Source: Leptospirillum sp.
GTDB taxonomy: Bacteria; Nitrospirota; Leptospirillia; Leptospirillales; Leptospirillaceae
Direction of reading: 5' to 3'
Length of the DNA: 64,000 bases
Assembly (NCBI GenBank): GCA_027346125.1
Contig: DAIEST010000174.1
Coordinates: forward strand, 1 to 64,000
In this document: positions 11,213 through 23,431 of the stretch, one piece after another
Layout: every line of letters begins with the position of its first letter
How positions within the stretch are numbered: position 1 is the stretch's first letter
Translations under genes and position numbers: made by a program
Notes under the pieces: generated by a model
Databases searched by the model: none
The model's input: the letters and a program-made list of their open reading frames with translations, nothing else
What the model was told of the DNA's origin: nothing

Positions 11213-12954
11213 GCGGTCAGTATGGAATCTCTTTTTTTAGGATCGTCCTTTTCACCCGGTGATTCAAAAATCATCTCGATGTTGGATCCTCCCGCCGGTA
11301 CCATGGGAAAGACGTTTTCTTCCGGATCGACCTGAAACTCCATCAGGACCGGTCCACGCCGGGAAAACCCGTCGAGAATAACATCTTCGACCTGCTCGGG
11401 GCGGGTGGCCCGCATCCCGATCATTCCAAACGCCTCGGCCAGTTTGACAAAATCCGGAGATTGTCCGATGAAGGAAGAAGAATAGCGGCTCCCGTAGAAA
11501 AACTCCTGCCACTGTCGAACCATTCCCAGATATTGATTGTTGAGGATCACGATTTTTACCGGAAGGTCCAGAGAAACGACCGTGGCCATTTCCTGGATAT
11601 TCATCAGAAAGCTGCCTTCTCCAGTAATTGCGATCACACGTTTTCCCGGATGGGCCTTTTGGGCACCGATCGCTGCCGGAAAGCCATATCCCATCGTCCC
11701 GAGGCCACCCGAGGTCAACCAGGTGTTGGGTTTGATAAATTTAAAGAATTGTGCGGTCCACATCTGATGTTGTCCGACGTCCGTTGAAACGATGCAGTCG
11801 CCCTGGGTGAACTGGTAGATCTTTTCGATAACATGTTGCGGTTTGATGACTTCCTTGTCGAGTGTGTAACAGAGAGGGTGTTCCTTTTCCCATTCCGAGA
11901 TCTGTTCGATCCATGGCTGGTAATGGCGAAAAGCGTCCTCTCCTCCGGAGATTTCCCGAAGTTCTTCGATCAGATCTTTCAGGATGACGCGGGCATCTCC
12001 CACAATCGGAACATCCACGTGGAAATTTTTGCGGATGGAAGTCGGATCGATGTCGATATGGATGACTTTGGAATGTGGAGAGAATTCCGCGATCTTGCCG
12101 GTAACCCTATCATCGAAACGGACTCCGACGGCGATCAGGACATCCGCGTCATGAATTGCCATGTTCGCGGCATATGTCCCGTGCATTCCGAGCATTCCCA
12201 GAAACCGCGGATGATTTCCCGGAAGAGCGCCGAGACCCATGAGAGTGAGCGTTGTCGGAATGTTCGTCAGGGTAACCAGATCAAGAAGTTCCTTGTGGGC
12301 ATCGGAAGAAATAATTCCCCCGCCAGCGTAAAGAACCGGTTTCCGGGATTTCAGAATCGTCTGGGCCGCTTTTCGAATTTGCCAGCGATTTCCCTGTATC
12401 GTTGGATTGTAGCTTCGAATAGACACGGTTTCCGGGTAAACGAAATCTCCTTTTTCGAGGATGATATCTTTTGGAAAATCGATCAGAACGGGACCGGGTC
12501 TTCCGGTTCTGGCAATGTAAAAAGCTTCCTTGATAATTCTCGGCAGGTCCGAGATCTTCCGGACCAGGAAATTGTGTTTTGTGCAGGAACGGCTCATACC
12601 GATAATGTCGGCTTCCTGGAAAGCATCGTTTCCGATCATCTTCGTGGGAACCTGGCCTGTAATGATCACCAGAGGGATGGAATCCATGTTGGCATCTGCG
12701 ATTCCGGTCAGTGTGTTTGTCGCCCCGGGTCCGGAGGTAACGAGAACAACTCCGACCGTATTACTTGAACGGGCATACCCTTCTGCTGCGTGAACCGCAC
12801 CCTGTTCGTGCCGTGTCAGGACAACCTGGAGGGAAGGATCCTTGTACAGGGCGTCGAAAACAGGAAGGACAACTCCCCCGGGATATCCGAAAATATGGGT
12901 TACTTTTTCCCTTTTCAGGGACTCAAGGAGCATTTCCGCTCCGCTCATTTTCAT
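11209..12954 (-). CDS. ilvB: Acetolactate synthase large (catalytic) subunit
   Basis: A 581-residue ThDP- and FAD-dependent enzyme that makes acetolactate and acetohydroxybutyrate. The N-terminal FGYPGGVVLPVFDAL with the catalytic Glu in RHEQGAVHAAEGYAR, the VTSGPGATNTLTGIADA loop, the central FAD domain (GVRFDDRVTGK) and the C-terminal ThDP site GEGSFLMNIQEMATVV with NNQYLGMVRQWQ are all present. It is the first gene of the leftward ilv-leu cluster, with AAGGAGAG before the ATG, facing the putative origin. Confidence 0.96.
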
Positions 12955-13488
12955 GGAACTCTCCTTCAGCGGATGAATATCCCGGGGCGGGGAGTGGATA
13001 TATCCGGACTTCTCATGTTCTTTTTATCAGTCATCTTGTTATATGTCATAAAGATTCATTCTAGGACAGCCTTCGGGAGGGGTCAAGTCGACAACAACCT
13101 GTGCTCCGGGTCACTTGGTAAATGGAATCGCGCTGTTATTGTGTATTTTGTTTTTATTCTTTCTTTAAGGAATGAAGTAACAGTAAGAGACAGGCCGGTC
13201 TGTGGAAAAAAAATTGTTTATAATGATGGCAGAAGGATTTGTCAGGTTCGTCGGACAGTGAAAAACCCGGGATATTCCCGTTGGTTGAATTGTCTATTAA
13301 CCTTCTGATACGATCGCCACCATCGAATTCGAGCGGTATTCACATTCCGTTCACTCCGCTTCCACAGGGCTTGTGGTCCTGTTCCCGAGTGTATCCAGAT
13401 GATTCCCCATATCCTTAAGGAAAAACAGGATTTCCACAGGTGTTGAAAAAGTGTTGGGCCAAGATCGGGTGGAGGTACGGGCGCAAAT
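12955..13488. other. Divergent intergenic region, candidate replication origin (oriC)
   Basis: This 534-bp gene-free gap separates a leftward block (ilvB to nadA) from a rightward block starting with dnaA. It is AT-rich around 13130-13225. DnaA-box-like sequences are TGTGGAAAA (13201-13209, reverse complement of TTTTCCACA), ATTTCCACA (13430-13438), CTTCCACAG (about 13360-13368) and a TATTCACA just before; none is a perfect TTATCCACA. A weak promoter-like TTGAAT at 13285 and the ilvB promoter must also lie here. Confidence 0.5.
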
Positions 13489-14886
13489 ATGAATCAGTCT
13501 CTTTGGAATCAGGTTCTGGAGAGATTCTGCGAGTTCGGTTCCGAACCGGGGGTACTTGAGCGGGACGGTATTCTGGACCTGCTCAAGGGGGCCGTCCTCG
13601 ATGGAAGAAAGGACGGATATTCCTTGCTGGTGGGGAGCACTTTTATCCAGCGCCTCGTACAGAGCCGGTATTACAATGATCTGCTGACAGCCTTCCGGGA
13701 AGTAACACACGATCCGGAACTTTCCTTTGATGTTCTCGTACAGCCGGAAAATCTACCCCGCAAAAGAAGGAAAACCCGCCAGAATTCCGCACCGGAAGTG
13801 ACGACCGGGTCCGGAAAATCGGTTCCTATTCCTTTGGGGGACGACCATGCCGTTTCCTGGAACCACAATCTGAACCTCCGCTACTGTTTCGACAATTATG
13901 TGGTCGGGGTGTGCAACCAGTTTGCACACGCGGCCGCTTTTGCGATCGCAAACAATCCTTCGAAAGCTTATAATCCCTTTTATGTCTTTGGTTCTGTTGG
14001 GTTGGGCAAGACCCACCTGGTGTCGGCCATCGGGAATTGCATGATCCATCTCTATCCTTCCCTCAAGGTGCTTTACATCACAACAGAATCCTTCCTGAAC
14101 GAAATGGTCAGCGCCATCAAGTTCAACAAGATGAATGAATTTAGGGAAAGGTACCGGAAAATAGATGTCCTGATCATGGATGACGTACAGTTTTTGTCCG
14201 GAAAGGAACGGACGCAGGAGGAACTCTTCTATACGTTCAATGCCCTGTATGAGAACGGAAAGCAGATCATCCTCTCGAGCGACTGCATGCCGAACGACAT
14301 CCCGACCCTGGAAGGCAGGCTCAAATCCCGTTTCGGGTGGGGATTGATCGCCGACATCCAGATTCCGGACTTCGAGACGAAGGTGGAAATTCTGAAAGGA
14401 AAGATGGCACAGGAAAAAGTGGATTTGCCGATGGATGTGGTTTATTTTCTGGCAAATTCCATCAAGTCCAACATCCGGGAACTTGAAGGGGCCATGATCC
14501 GTTTGGGAGCGTATGGAAACCTCATGGGAAAACCCATTACGATCGAGGTTGCCAGAAACCTGTTGTCGGACTTGATGCCTCTGTCGAGAGAGTCGATTTC
14601 GGTTGACCGCATTCTCCAGGAAGTCGCGGAATACTTTAAGGTTCTTCCGAAGGAAATCCGGTCGAAAAAACGGCATAAAACACTTGTGACAGCGAGACAT
14701 GTGGCTGTTTATCTCATTCGCGAGCTGACGCAGAAGTCCTATCCGGAAATCGGTCGTGAGCTCGGGGGACGGGACCACTCGACAGCCATTTATTCTTTCA
14801 AGATGGTGGAGGAAAAACTGGAATCGGATCCGGCACTTTCCTCCGACCTTGTCTATCTCAAAAAAAAGCTCGAGCAGCAGGGCTAG
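13489..14886 (+). CDS. dnaA: Chromosomal replication initiator DnaA
   Basis: A 465-residue AAA+ initiator. An N-terminal helical domain is followed by a short linker, the Walker A GSVGLGKT (residues 168-175), Walker B IMDDVQFL (229-236), and sensor region LKSRFGWGLIADIQIPD. The C-terminal domain IV ends with the DnaA signature GGRDHSTAIYSFK, which reads the DnaA box. The motif FDNYVVGVCNQFAHAAA opens domain III. GGTGGAGG lies about 13 nt upstream of the ATG. Position at the strand switch supports an origin just upstream. Confidence 0.97.
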   Translation: MNQSLWNQVLERFCEFGSEPGVLERDGILDLLKGAVLDGRKDGYSLLVGSTFIQRLVQSRYYNDLLTAFREVTHDPELSFDVLVQPENLPRKRRKTRQNSAPEVTTGSGKSVPIPLGDDHAVSWNHNLNLRYCFDNYVVGVCNQFAHAAAFAIANNPSKAYNPFYVFGSVGLGKTHLVSAIGNCMIHLYPSLKVLYITTESFLNEMVSAIKFNKMNEFRERYRKIDVLIMDDVQFLSGKERTQEELFYTFNALYENGKQIILSSDCMPNDIPTLEGRLKSRFGWGLIADIQIPDFETKVEILKGKMAQEKVDLPMDVVYFLANSIKSNIRELEGAMIRLGAYGNLMGKPITIEVARNLLSDLMPLSRESISVDRILQEVAEYFKVLPKEIRSKKRHKTLVTARHVAVYLIRELTQKSYPEIGRELGGRDHSTAIYSFKMVEEKLESDPALSSDLVYLKKKLEQQG

Positions 14887-14904
14887 GAAGGTAAGGAGGA
14901 TATC

Positions 14905-16068
14905 ATGGAGATCACTGTCGACCAGGAAGCTTTTCTGGACGGCCTGCAACGGGTTGCTCTGCTGGCCGAACGGAAAAATCTGGTTCAGATCGGTTCTTTT
15001 ATTCTGATAGAGGCGTTCGATCAGAAAGCTGTCCTTTTTGCTACGGATAATCATACGGGAGGACGATTCGAAGTCCCGTGCGAAGTCCGGACGCCGGGAA
15101 AGACGACTGTTGCAGGAAAAAAGCTTCATCAGCTGTTTCGGGAACTTCCATCCGGAAAAGTGTCCCTTACCCGTCTTGAAAACGGCTCGACCAGAATCGA
15201 AAGAGAACGGCTTCTCTACGACCTGAAAGGAATCGATCCGGAAGAATATGTCGGTTTTCCCGAGATCAAGGCCGATTATTCCTTTCTGGTTTCCCTTGAG
15301 CAAATCGCAGGTCTTATTCGAAAAACGTTGCCGTTTGTTCTCGAAGACGATTCAAAACCCATGAACGGAGTTCTTTTTCACCGGGTCCGGGAGGGGTCCA
15401 CGGTCCGACTGAATATTGTCGGGACGGACGGGCATCGTCTTCACCACGGAACGGTTCTTCTCGGAGAAGACGCCGGTTTCGATCTGGCCGGACAGACTGA
15501 AAGCCGCTTTATTCTTCGGAAAAGGACACTTCAGGATTTGTTGCACGTTCTCGACCTCGATCTCAAGAACGGCTCCATTTCGGTAGAGGTCGTGGTCAAC
15601 CCCAAATACGCAACTTTCCGGTGGGGCGGCTTTTACTACTATACACGTCTTTTGGGAACGCCCTTCCCGAACTATCGGGATGCCTTTCCCTCCGAGTTCA
15701 ATCTGGGCCTCGAATGTTCCCGTTCATTGCTCGAATCGTCCATCCGCCGCATGTCGCTTGTATCGGACAAAAAAGCGGAAATCATCTTTTCCTGGGACGC
15801 CCGTTCCCTGACCCTGTCGACCCGGAATGAAGAAATCGGGGAATCGACAGAAACCCTGCCGGTGTTTTTAAAAGGATCTCCGGGAAGCCTCGTATTCAAC
15901 ACGGACCAAATCCGGACTCTTTTGCAGGTTTGTCAGGGGGAAACGATGCGCATGGAAGCCGTGATGGATCCCGACCCGGCGAAGAGCTCCAGTATGCCTT
16001 CCATCTGGTCATGTGCCGAAGAGCCGGATTCACGATATGTTATTATGCCTCTCGAAGCGGTGGATTAG
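14905..16068 (+). CDS. dnaN: DNA polymerase III sliding clamp (beta subunit)
   Basis: A 387-residue protein with the three clamp domains: N-terminal LDGLQRVALLAERKN with the segment TTVAGKKLHQLFRELP, a middle domain with FVLEDDSKPMNGVLF and VGTDGHRLHHG, and a C-terminal domain ending SRYVIMPL, the usual clamp ending (YVxMPx). It starts 18 nt after dnaA with AAGGAGG upstream, in the standard dnaA-dnaN arrangement. Confidence 0.96.
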   Translation: MEITVDQEAFLDGLQRVALLAERKNLVQIGSFILIEAFDQKAVLFATDNHTGGRFEVPCEVRTPGKTTVAGKKLHQLFRELPSGKVSLTRLENGSTRIERERLLYDLKGIDPEEYVGFPEIKADYSFLVSLEQIAGLIRKTLPFVLEDDSKPMNGVLFHRVREGSTVRLNIVGTDGHRLHHGTVLLGEDAGFDLAGQTESRFILRKRTLQDLLHVLDLDLKNGSISVEVVVNPKYATFRWGGFYYYTRLLGTPFPNYRDAFPSEFNLGLECSRSLLESSIRRMSLVSDKKAEIIFSWDARSLTLSTRNEEIGESTETLPVFLKGSPGSLVFNTDQIRTLLQVCQGETMRMEAVMDPDPAKSSSMPSIWSCAEEPDSRYVIMPLEAVD

Positions 16069-18585
<2,517 letters not shown>

Positions 18586-18641
18586 GCCCGACGAACGATA
18601 CGCCGGTCCTAATGTGAGGTCTCTGTAAAAGGGAGGATGTT

Positions 18642-21092
18642 TTGCCGCTGATACCGTTCGAGACTGTGGTTTCCATCGATGACGAGATGAAGACCGCCTA
18701 TCTCAATTACTCGATGAGCGTAATCGTCGGTCGCGCGCTTCCGGACGTCCGTGACGGACTGAAACCCGTCCAGAGACGCGTTCTTTTCGCGATGCAGGAA
18801 ATGGGTGTTCGCTCGGGAGGTCCCTACCGCAAGTCCGCCCGTATTGTGGGAGACGTGATCGGTAAATATCATCCGCACGGTGATGTGGCGGTGTACGATA
18901 CCGCCGTGCGTCTGGTGCAGCCTTTCACGCTCCGATACCCTCTGATTGACGGCCAGGGCAATTTCGGGTCGGTTGACGGGGACGCCCCCGCGGCCATGCG
19001 GTATACCGAAATACGCCTGGAATCGCTCTCGGAAGAAATGATGGCGGAGCTTGAAGAGGAAACCGTCGAGTTCGCCCCGAACTATGACGAATCTCTCCAG
19101 GAGCCCCGGGTTCTTCCGGCGCGCCTCCCGCTTCTTCTCCTGAACGGTTCGGCCGGTATCGCCGTCGGAATGGCGACGAACATCCCTCCCCACAATATCA
19201 CCGAAATTATCGACGGACTCCTGGCGCTGATCGACAACCCCGATCTTTCCGTGGACGATCTTCTTTCCATCGTGCATGGTCCGGATTTTCCGACGGGCGG
19301 TCTCATCATGGGACGATCAGGGATCGAATCGGCTCTCCGGACCGGGAGAGGGTCGATCGTCATGCGCGGTGTCGCCGACATCGAAGAGAGCACGAGAGCG
19401 GACCGGATGGCGATCATCATCCGTGAAATTCCCTATCAGGTGAACAAGGCGAGACTGATCGAGCGCATTGCGGAACTCGTCCGGGAAGGAGCGTTGGACG
19501 GCATTGCCGACATCCGGGACGAATCCGACCGGGACGGGATGCGGGTCGTCATCGACCTGAAGCGGGATGCGAATCCCCCGGTCGTACTGAACAGGTTGTA
19601 CGCCCAGACACCGCTCCAGACGTCTTTCGGTTACAACTTTGTCGCTCTGGTGAACCAGCGGCCGATGATTCTTTCTCTACGGGAAGCCCTGGTCCATTTT
19701 CTGTCGTTCCGTCAGGATGTCGTTACCCGGCGAACCCTTTTCCGGCTCCGCAAGGCCCGTGAACGATTCCATATTCTCGAAGGTCTCAAAAGGGCCATCG
19801 ATCTGATGGATCAGATCATCGCGCTGATCCGTTCTTCCGCTTCTCCGGATGAAGCGCGTTCCGGGCTTATCGACCAGTTTGCCTTTTCGGAGATCCAGGC
19901 CCGGGCAATCCTGGAAATGCGTTTGCAACGTCTCACGGCTCTCGAACGGGACAAGATCGAAGCGGAACACGAAGTCGTCCGCGTACTGATTCAGGGGCTC
20001 GAGGAAATTCTGGGATCCCGGTCCCGGCTCATGGCCGTCATTCGCGAAGAGTTCACGACCCTCCGCGAAAATTATGGCGACGGGAGACGGACCCGGATCG
20101 TTCCGGAGGACGGAGAGATTTCGATCGAATCGATGATCCCCAACGATCCCTGTTACGTCACACTGACGTATCAGGGCTACATCAAGAGAGTGTCCCACGA
20201 CGCTTATCCCACGCAGCGAAGAGGGGGCAAGGGCCGTAGCGGTGTGTCGCTCAAAGAGGACGACGCCGTGACCATCACCCTGACGCCGACGGCGCATGAA
20301 ACGATCCTGTTCTTTACCGATATCGGAAAGGTCTATCGGGTCAAGGCTCATGAGATCCCCGAAGTCCAGCGGATCGCCCGAGGTAAGCCCATTCGTGGAT
20401 TTCTTCCCCTGGCTCCGGAAGAAAAGGTGACGCGCATGCTGAACGTGTCTTCTTTCGAGGGAGAGAGGAGCCTCGTCTTCGTGACCGTCAACGGGGTCAT
20501 CAAGCGGACCGCCCTCGATGCCTACTCGTCCATTCGCCAGTCGGGCATCATCGCCCTGACATTGCGTGAAGGAGACCGTCTCGCCCAGGTTCTCGTCGCC
20601 GATCCGGACAGCCATGTCCTGGTGGCGACCCGCCGGGGAATGGCCATATTGTTTCCCATCAACGAAGTGACCGAACAGGGCCGCACCGCCACCGGGGTTC
20701 GGGCGATTCGTCTCCGGGAAGATGACCGCGTAGCCGACGCGGAAATCGTGACGGAAACCGATCCTGTGGCCGTCGTCACGGAAAAGGGGTACGGAAAACG
20801 TCTGGATGTGGCGAAATTCCGCCATCAGCATCGGGGCGGAATGGGCCTCAAGATCTCCAGGGGTGCCGAAAAAATCGGGTCCGTCGTGTCCCTTGTCAAG
20901 GCCGGTGATGCGGAAGACCTCACGATCATTACCTCGAAAGGGGTGACGAACCGGGTTCCGGCCAACGAACTCCGAAAAATGGGGCGGGGAGCCCAGGGGG
21001 TGATCGTCATGCGGCTGGGAGACGAAGACACGATCGTTTCCGCCGTTGTCAGTCCTCCCAGGGAGGTCGAAGGTGAATCGGAGGGGACGTAG
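18642..21092 (+). CDS. gyrA: DNA gyrase subunit A
   Basis: An 816-residue cleavage-religation subunit. The catalytic Tyr121 lies in AAMRYTEIR. The QRDR reads YHPHGDVAVYD, with Val82 where E. coli has Ser83 and Asp86 where it has Asp87. The GyrA-box QRRGGKG, which marks gyrase rather than topoisomerase IV, is in the C-terminal DNA-wrapping domain. It starts at TTG 18642, placed 6-8 nt behind GGGAGGATG. gyrB and gyrA are 56 nt apart and probably cotranscribed. Confidence 0.96.
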   Translation: MPLIPFETVVSIDDEMKTAYLNYSMSVIVGRALPDVRDGLKPVQRRVLFAMQEMGVRSGGPYRKSARIVGDVIGKYHPHGDVAVYDTAVRLVQPFTLRYPLIDGQGNFGSVDGDAPAAMRYTEIRLESLSEEMMAELEEETVEFAPNYDESLQEPRVLPARLPLLLLNGSAGIAVGMATNIPPHNITEIIDGLLALIDNPDLSVDDLLSIVHGPDFPTGGLIMGRSGIESALRTGRGSIVMRGVADIEESTRADRMAIIIREIPYQVNKARLIERIAELVREGALDGIADIRDESDRDGMRVVIDLKRDANPPVVLNRLYAQTPLQTSFGYNFVALVNQRPMILSLREALVHFLSFRQDVVTRRTLFRLRKARERFHILEGLKRAIDLMDQIIALIRSSASPDEARSGLIDQFAFSEIQARAILEMRLQRLTALERDKIEAEHEVVRVLIQGLEEILGSRSRLMAVIREEFTTLRENYGDGRRTRIVPEDGEISIESMIPNDPCYVTLTYQGYIKRVSHDAYPTQRRGGKGRSGVSLKEDDAVTITLTPTAHETILFFTDIGKVYRVKAHEIPEVQRIARGKPIRGFLPLAPEEKVTRMLNVSSFEGERSLVFVTVNGVIKRTALDAYSSIRQSGIIALTLREGDRLAQVLVADPDSHVLVATRRGMAILFPINEVTEQGRTATGVRAIRLREDDRVADAEIVTETDPVAVVTEKGYGKRLDVAKFRHQHRGGMGLKISRGAEKIGSVVSLVKAGDAEDLTIITSKGVTNRVPANELRKMGRGAQGVIVMRLGDEDTIVSAVVSPPREVEGESEGT

Positions 21093-21891
21093 GGCCCTGA
21101 CGGGAACCGTTCTGGTGCTAGCCCTCATCTCCGGTTGTCAGAAAAATCAGGCTCAGGAGCACTACAACCGGGCCGAGGAAGCGTTGATCCATATGGATCT
21201 TGCCGGGGCCCGGAAAGAGTTTCACGCGGCGATCGACGGTTCACCGAGCTCTCCGTTGGCAGGTCAGGCCTTTTACGAGTTGGGACGCATGGACGACCTC
21301 TACGGAAACGATCCCCAAAGAGCGTCCGGTCATTACATGAAATCCCTGGAGAACCTCAAGGACGGTTCTTTTCGACAGAGGGTGTCGATCGATCTCGCCT
21401 CCGATCTGGAACATTTGGGAAAACCCGACGAGGCTCTGGCCATTCTCCGGGGTCTGGACAGCTCCAATTTGATGTCCTCGTTCAAACCCCGGGTCTGGGA
21501 CCTTTCCGCCCGTATCCTCGAACATGAGGGGCATTACAGCGAAGCACTGGGATATTATAAAAAGGTATCGGATCTGGACGGAGACAGCTTTCAGGGACAG
21601 AAAGCCCAGTTCAAGATCGGCCTTCTCGAAAACCTGGCGTCGGACCCCCATTCTGCCCAGCGGGATCTCGAACGTTTTGTCGACCGCTATCCGAACAGTC
21701 CCTTCGCACCGGTCGCGCGATTCAACCTGGCGCTGACATGGAACCGTCTGGGAGACCATCAGAAGGCCTTGTCGATTCTGGAGTCGATCAAGGGAAGCTA
21801 TCCCAACCAGGGGGTCGTCCTGGAGCGCATATCGGAAATCCGGAAAGAAATTCGCTCCGCCGCGAAATCGGCGACTGGCAAAGGACCGTAG
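21073..21891 (+). CDS. TPR-repeat lipoprotein
   Basis: A 272-residue protein beginning with a lipoprotein signal peptide (basic start, then LTGTVLVLALISGC with the lipidated Cys near residue 25). The rest is helical repeats of tetratricopeptide type, for example EHYNRAEEALIHMDLAGARK and GQAFYELGRM, similar in style to BamD/YbgF-like envelope proteins. GTG at 21073 follows GGGAGG by 6 nt and lies inside the last 20 nt of gyrA. The function is unknown; an outer-membrane assembly or cell-envelope scaffold role is a guess. Confidence 0.75.
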   Translation: MNRRGRRALTGTVLVLALISGCQKNQAQEHYNRAEEALIHMDLAGARKEFHAAIDGSPSSPLAGQAFYELGRMDDLYGNDPQRASGHYMKSLENLKDGSFRQRVSIDLASDLEHLGKPDEALAILRGLDSSNLMSSFKPRVWDLSARILEHEGHYSEALGYYKKVSDLDGDSFQGQKAQFKIGLLENLASDPHSAQRDLERFVDRYPNSPFAPVARFNLALTWNRLGDHQKALSILESIKGSYPNQGVVLERISEIRKEIRSAAKSATGKGP

Positions 21892-21947
21892 GACATGGTC
21901 GATCGGACATTTGTTGATCAATTGTTGACGAATCAGGGGCCGTTGCC

Positions 21948-22586
21948 GTGAAAATCACCGAAACGTTCCGGTCCATCCAGGGGGAATCCCTTTATTCGGG
22001 ATGGCCCTGTTTTTTTATCCGGACGACCGGATGCCCCTTGCGTTGCCGATGGTGCGATACAGCCTACTCATTTTACGGGGGAGAAGACCGGGCGGTCGAC
22101 GCTCTGGTCGAAGAAGCGGTTTCGTCCGGAACATTCCTTGTCGAGATCACCGGGGGAGAACCTTTTGTCCAGCCGGAGCTTCCGGAACTGGTCCAGAAAC
22201 TACTTGATCGGGGAAAGACTGTTCTGATCGAAACATCCGGAGGATTCCCGGTTCCTGACGGACTGAACCGGGACTGCCGCCTGATCGTCGACCTGAAGCC
22301 TCCCGGATCAGGAATGGATGCGTGGATGAAGCCCGAACACTTCTCGGATCTCGGACAAAGAGACGAAATCAAGGCCGTTGTGGCCGACCGAGGGGATTTT
22401 GACTGGTCGGTCCAAAAACTGGAAGAGTGGGGGGTGTGGGGTCGAGTGCCGGTAACCTTCTCTCCGGTATACGGAGAATGCGATCCTCGCGATCTGGCGA
22501 GGTGGGTTCTGGATTCCGGTTTCCCGATCCGGGTTCAGGTCCAGCTGCACAAGATTCTTTTCGATCCCTTGTTGAAGGGGGTCTGA
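21948..22586 (+). CDS. queE: 7-carboxy-7-deazaguanine synthase
   Basis: A 212-residue radical-SAM enzyme that contracts CPH4 to 7-carboxy-7-deazaguanine in queuosine synthesis. Cys29, Cys33 and Cys36 (GCPLRCRWCDT) form the CxxxCxxC site for the [4Fe-4S] cluster, followed by ITGGEP and LIETSG. The N-terminal SIQGESLYSGWPCFFIR is typical of QueE. It starts at GTG 21948 with a poor ribosome site. Only 2 nt separate it from queC, which uses its product. Confidence 0.95.
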   Translation: MKITETFRSIQGESLYSGWPCFFIRTTGCPLRCRWCDTAYSFYGGEDRAVDALVEEAVSSGTFLVEITGGEPFVQPELPELVQKLLDRGKTVLIETSGGFPVPDGLNRDCRLIVDLKPPGSGMDAWMKPEHFSDLGQRDEIKAVVADRGDFDWSVQKLEEWGVWGRVPVTFSPVYGECDPRDLARWVLDSGFPIRVQVQLHKILFDPLLKGV

Positions 22587-22588
22587 TC

Positions 22589-23311
22589 ATGCTTGTCAGG
22601 GATCCGGACAACATCGAGAAAAAGATCGGTGGAAAAGGTTCCGTCGTGCTGGTCAGCGGGGGGATGGACAGCGCCGTGACAGGGGCCATGGCCGTTCGGG
22701 AAAGCCCGAGGGTAGCCTTTCTCCATGTTCGTTACGGAGCGCGGGCGCAGGAAAGTGAAGAAAGGGCGTTTCGAAACCTCTCCCTCCATTGGGGCGTGGA
22801 TCGGAAGCGGGTCGTCGACCTCACTTCTTTAGGCTCTCTGGGAGGGTCCGCCCTGACCGACCGGTCCATCGACGTTCCTCCGGCCAACCTGGATGCCGAA
22901 GGAATTCCCTCCACTTACGTTCCGTTCCGAAATGCCCATTTTCTGTCCATCGCGACCAGCTGGTGTGAAATTCTCAGGTTCGACCGGATCTGGATCGGGG
23001 CGGTGGAAGAAGACAGTTCGGGATATCCGGATTGCCGTCGCATATTTTACGACGCTTTCGAAGAAGCCATCCGTTTGGGAACACGTCCAGGAGCGAACAT
23101 CCGGATCGTGACTCCTGTCATCCATCTGAACAAGGGGGAAATCGTCGCGGAAGGGATACGCCTCGGGGTTCCATTTGAGCACACCTGGTCCTGTTACAGG
23201 GAAGGAAACAGAGCGTGCGGGCGGTGTGACAGTTGCGCTCTTCGCCTGAGAGGCTTCTCTTTGGCTGGTGTTCGGGATCCCCTGGAATACGACCCATCCG
23301 GCAATCCCTAG
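22589..23311 (+). CDS. queC: 7-cyano-7-deazaguanine synthase
   Basis: A 240-residue ATP-dependent enzyme that converts carboxy-deazaguanine to preQ0. The PP-loop SGGMDS (residues 23-28) is near the N-terminus, TYVPFRNAHFLSIA is a family block, and the C-terminal CYREGNRACGRCDSCALR supplies the four zinc cysteines. The ATG at 22589 is placed 7 nt behind AAGGGGG; an open frame extends upstream through queE but is not coding. queD and folE are not in the window. Confidence 0.95.
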   Translation: MLVRDPDNIEKKIGGKGSVVLVSGGMDSAVTGAMAVRESPRVAFLHVRYGARAQESEERAFRNLSLHWGVDRKRVVDLTSLGSLGGSALTDRSIDVPPANLDAEGIPSTYVPFRNAHFLSIATSWCEILRFDRIWIGAVEEDSSGYPDCRRIFYDAFEEAIRLGTRPGANIRIVTPVIHLNKGEIVAEGIRLGVPFEHTWSCYREGNRACGRCDSCALRLRGFSLAGVRDPLEYDPSGNP

Positions 23312-23431
23312 GATCCACTTGCCGAACGGACCGTATCGGGAGGATACTGAAAAGTCGGGAATATTTTGTCCTTATAATCATTTGAACCGCCTGACGACCG
23401 TATTTGGGCGAGAAATGGAGTGTGGGTCAGA

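Noticed and set aside
12965..13020. 16-codon leader-peptide-like frame before ilvB with three Ile codons
   Set aside because: Attenuator peptides for ilv operons are rich in Leu, Val and Ile and are followed by alternative hairpins plus a T-run; none is seen.
13753..15303. 516-codon minus-strand frame opposite dnaA/dnaN
   Set aside because: Antisense to two clear housekeeping genes; arises from codon bias.
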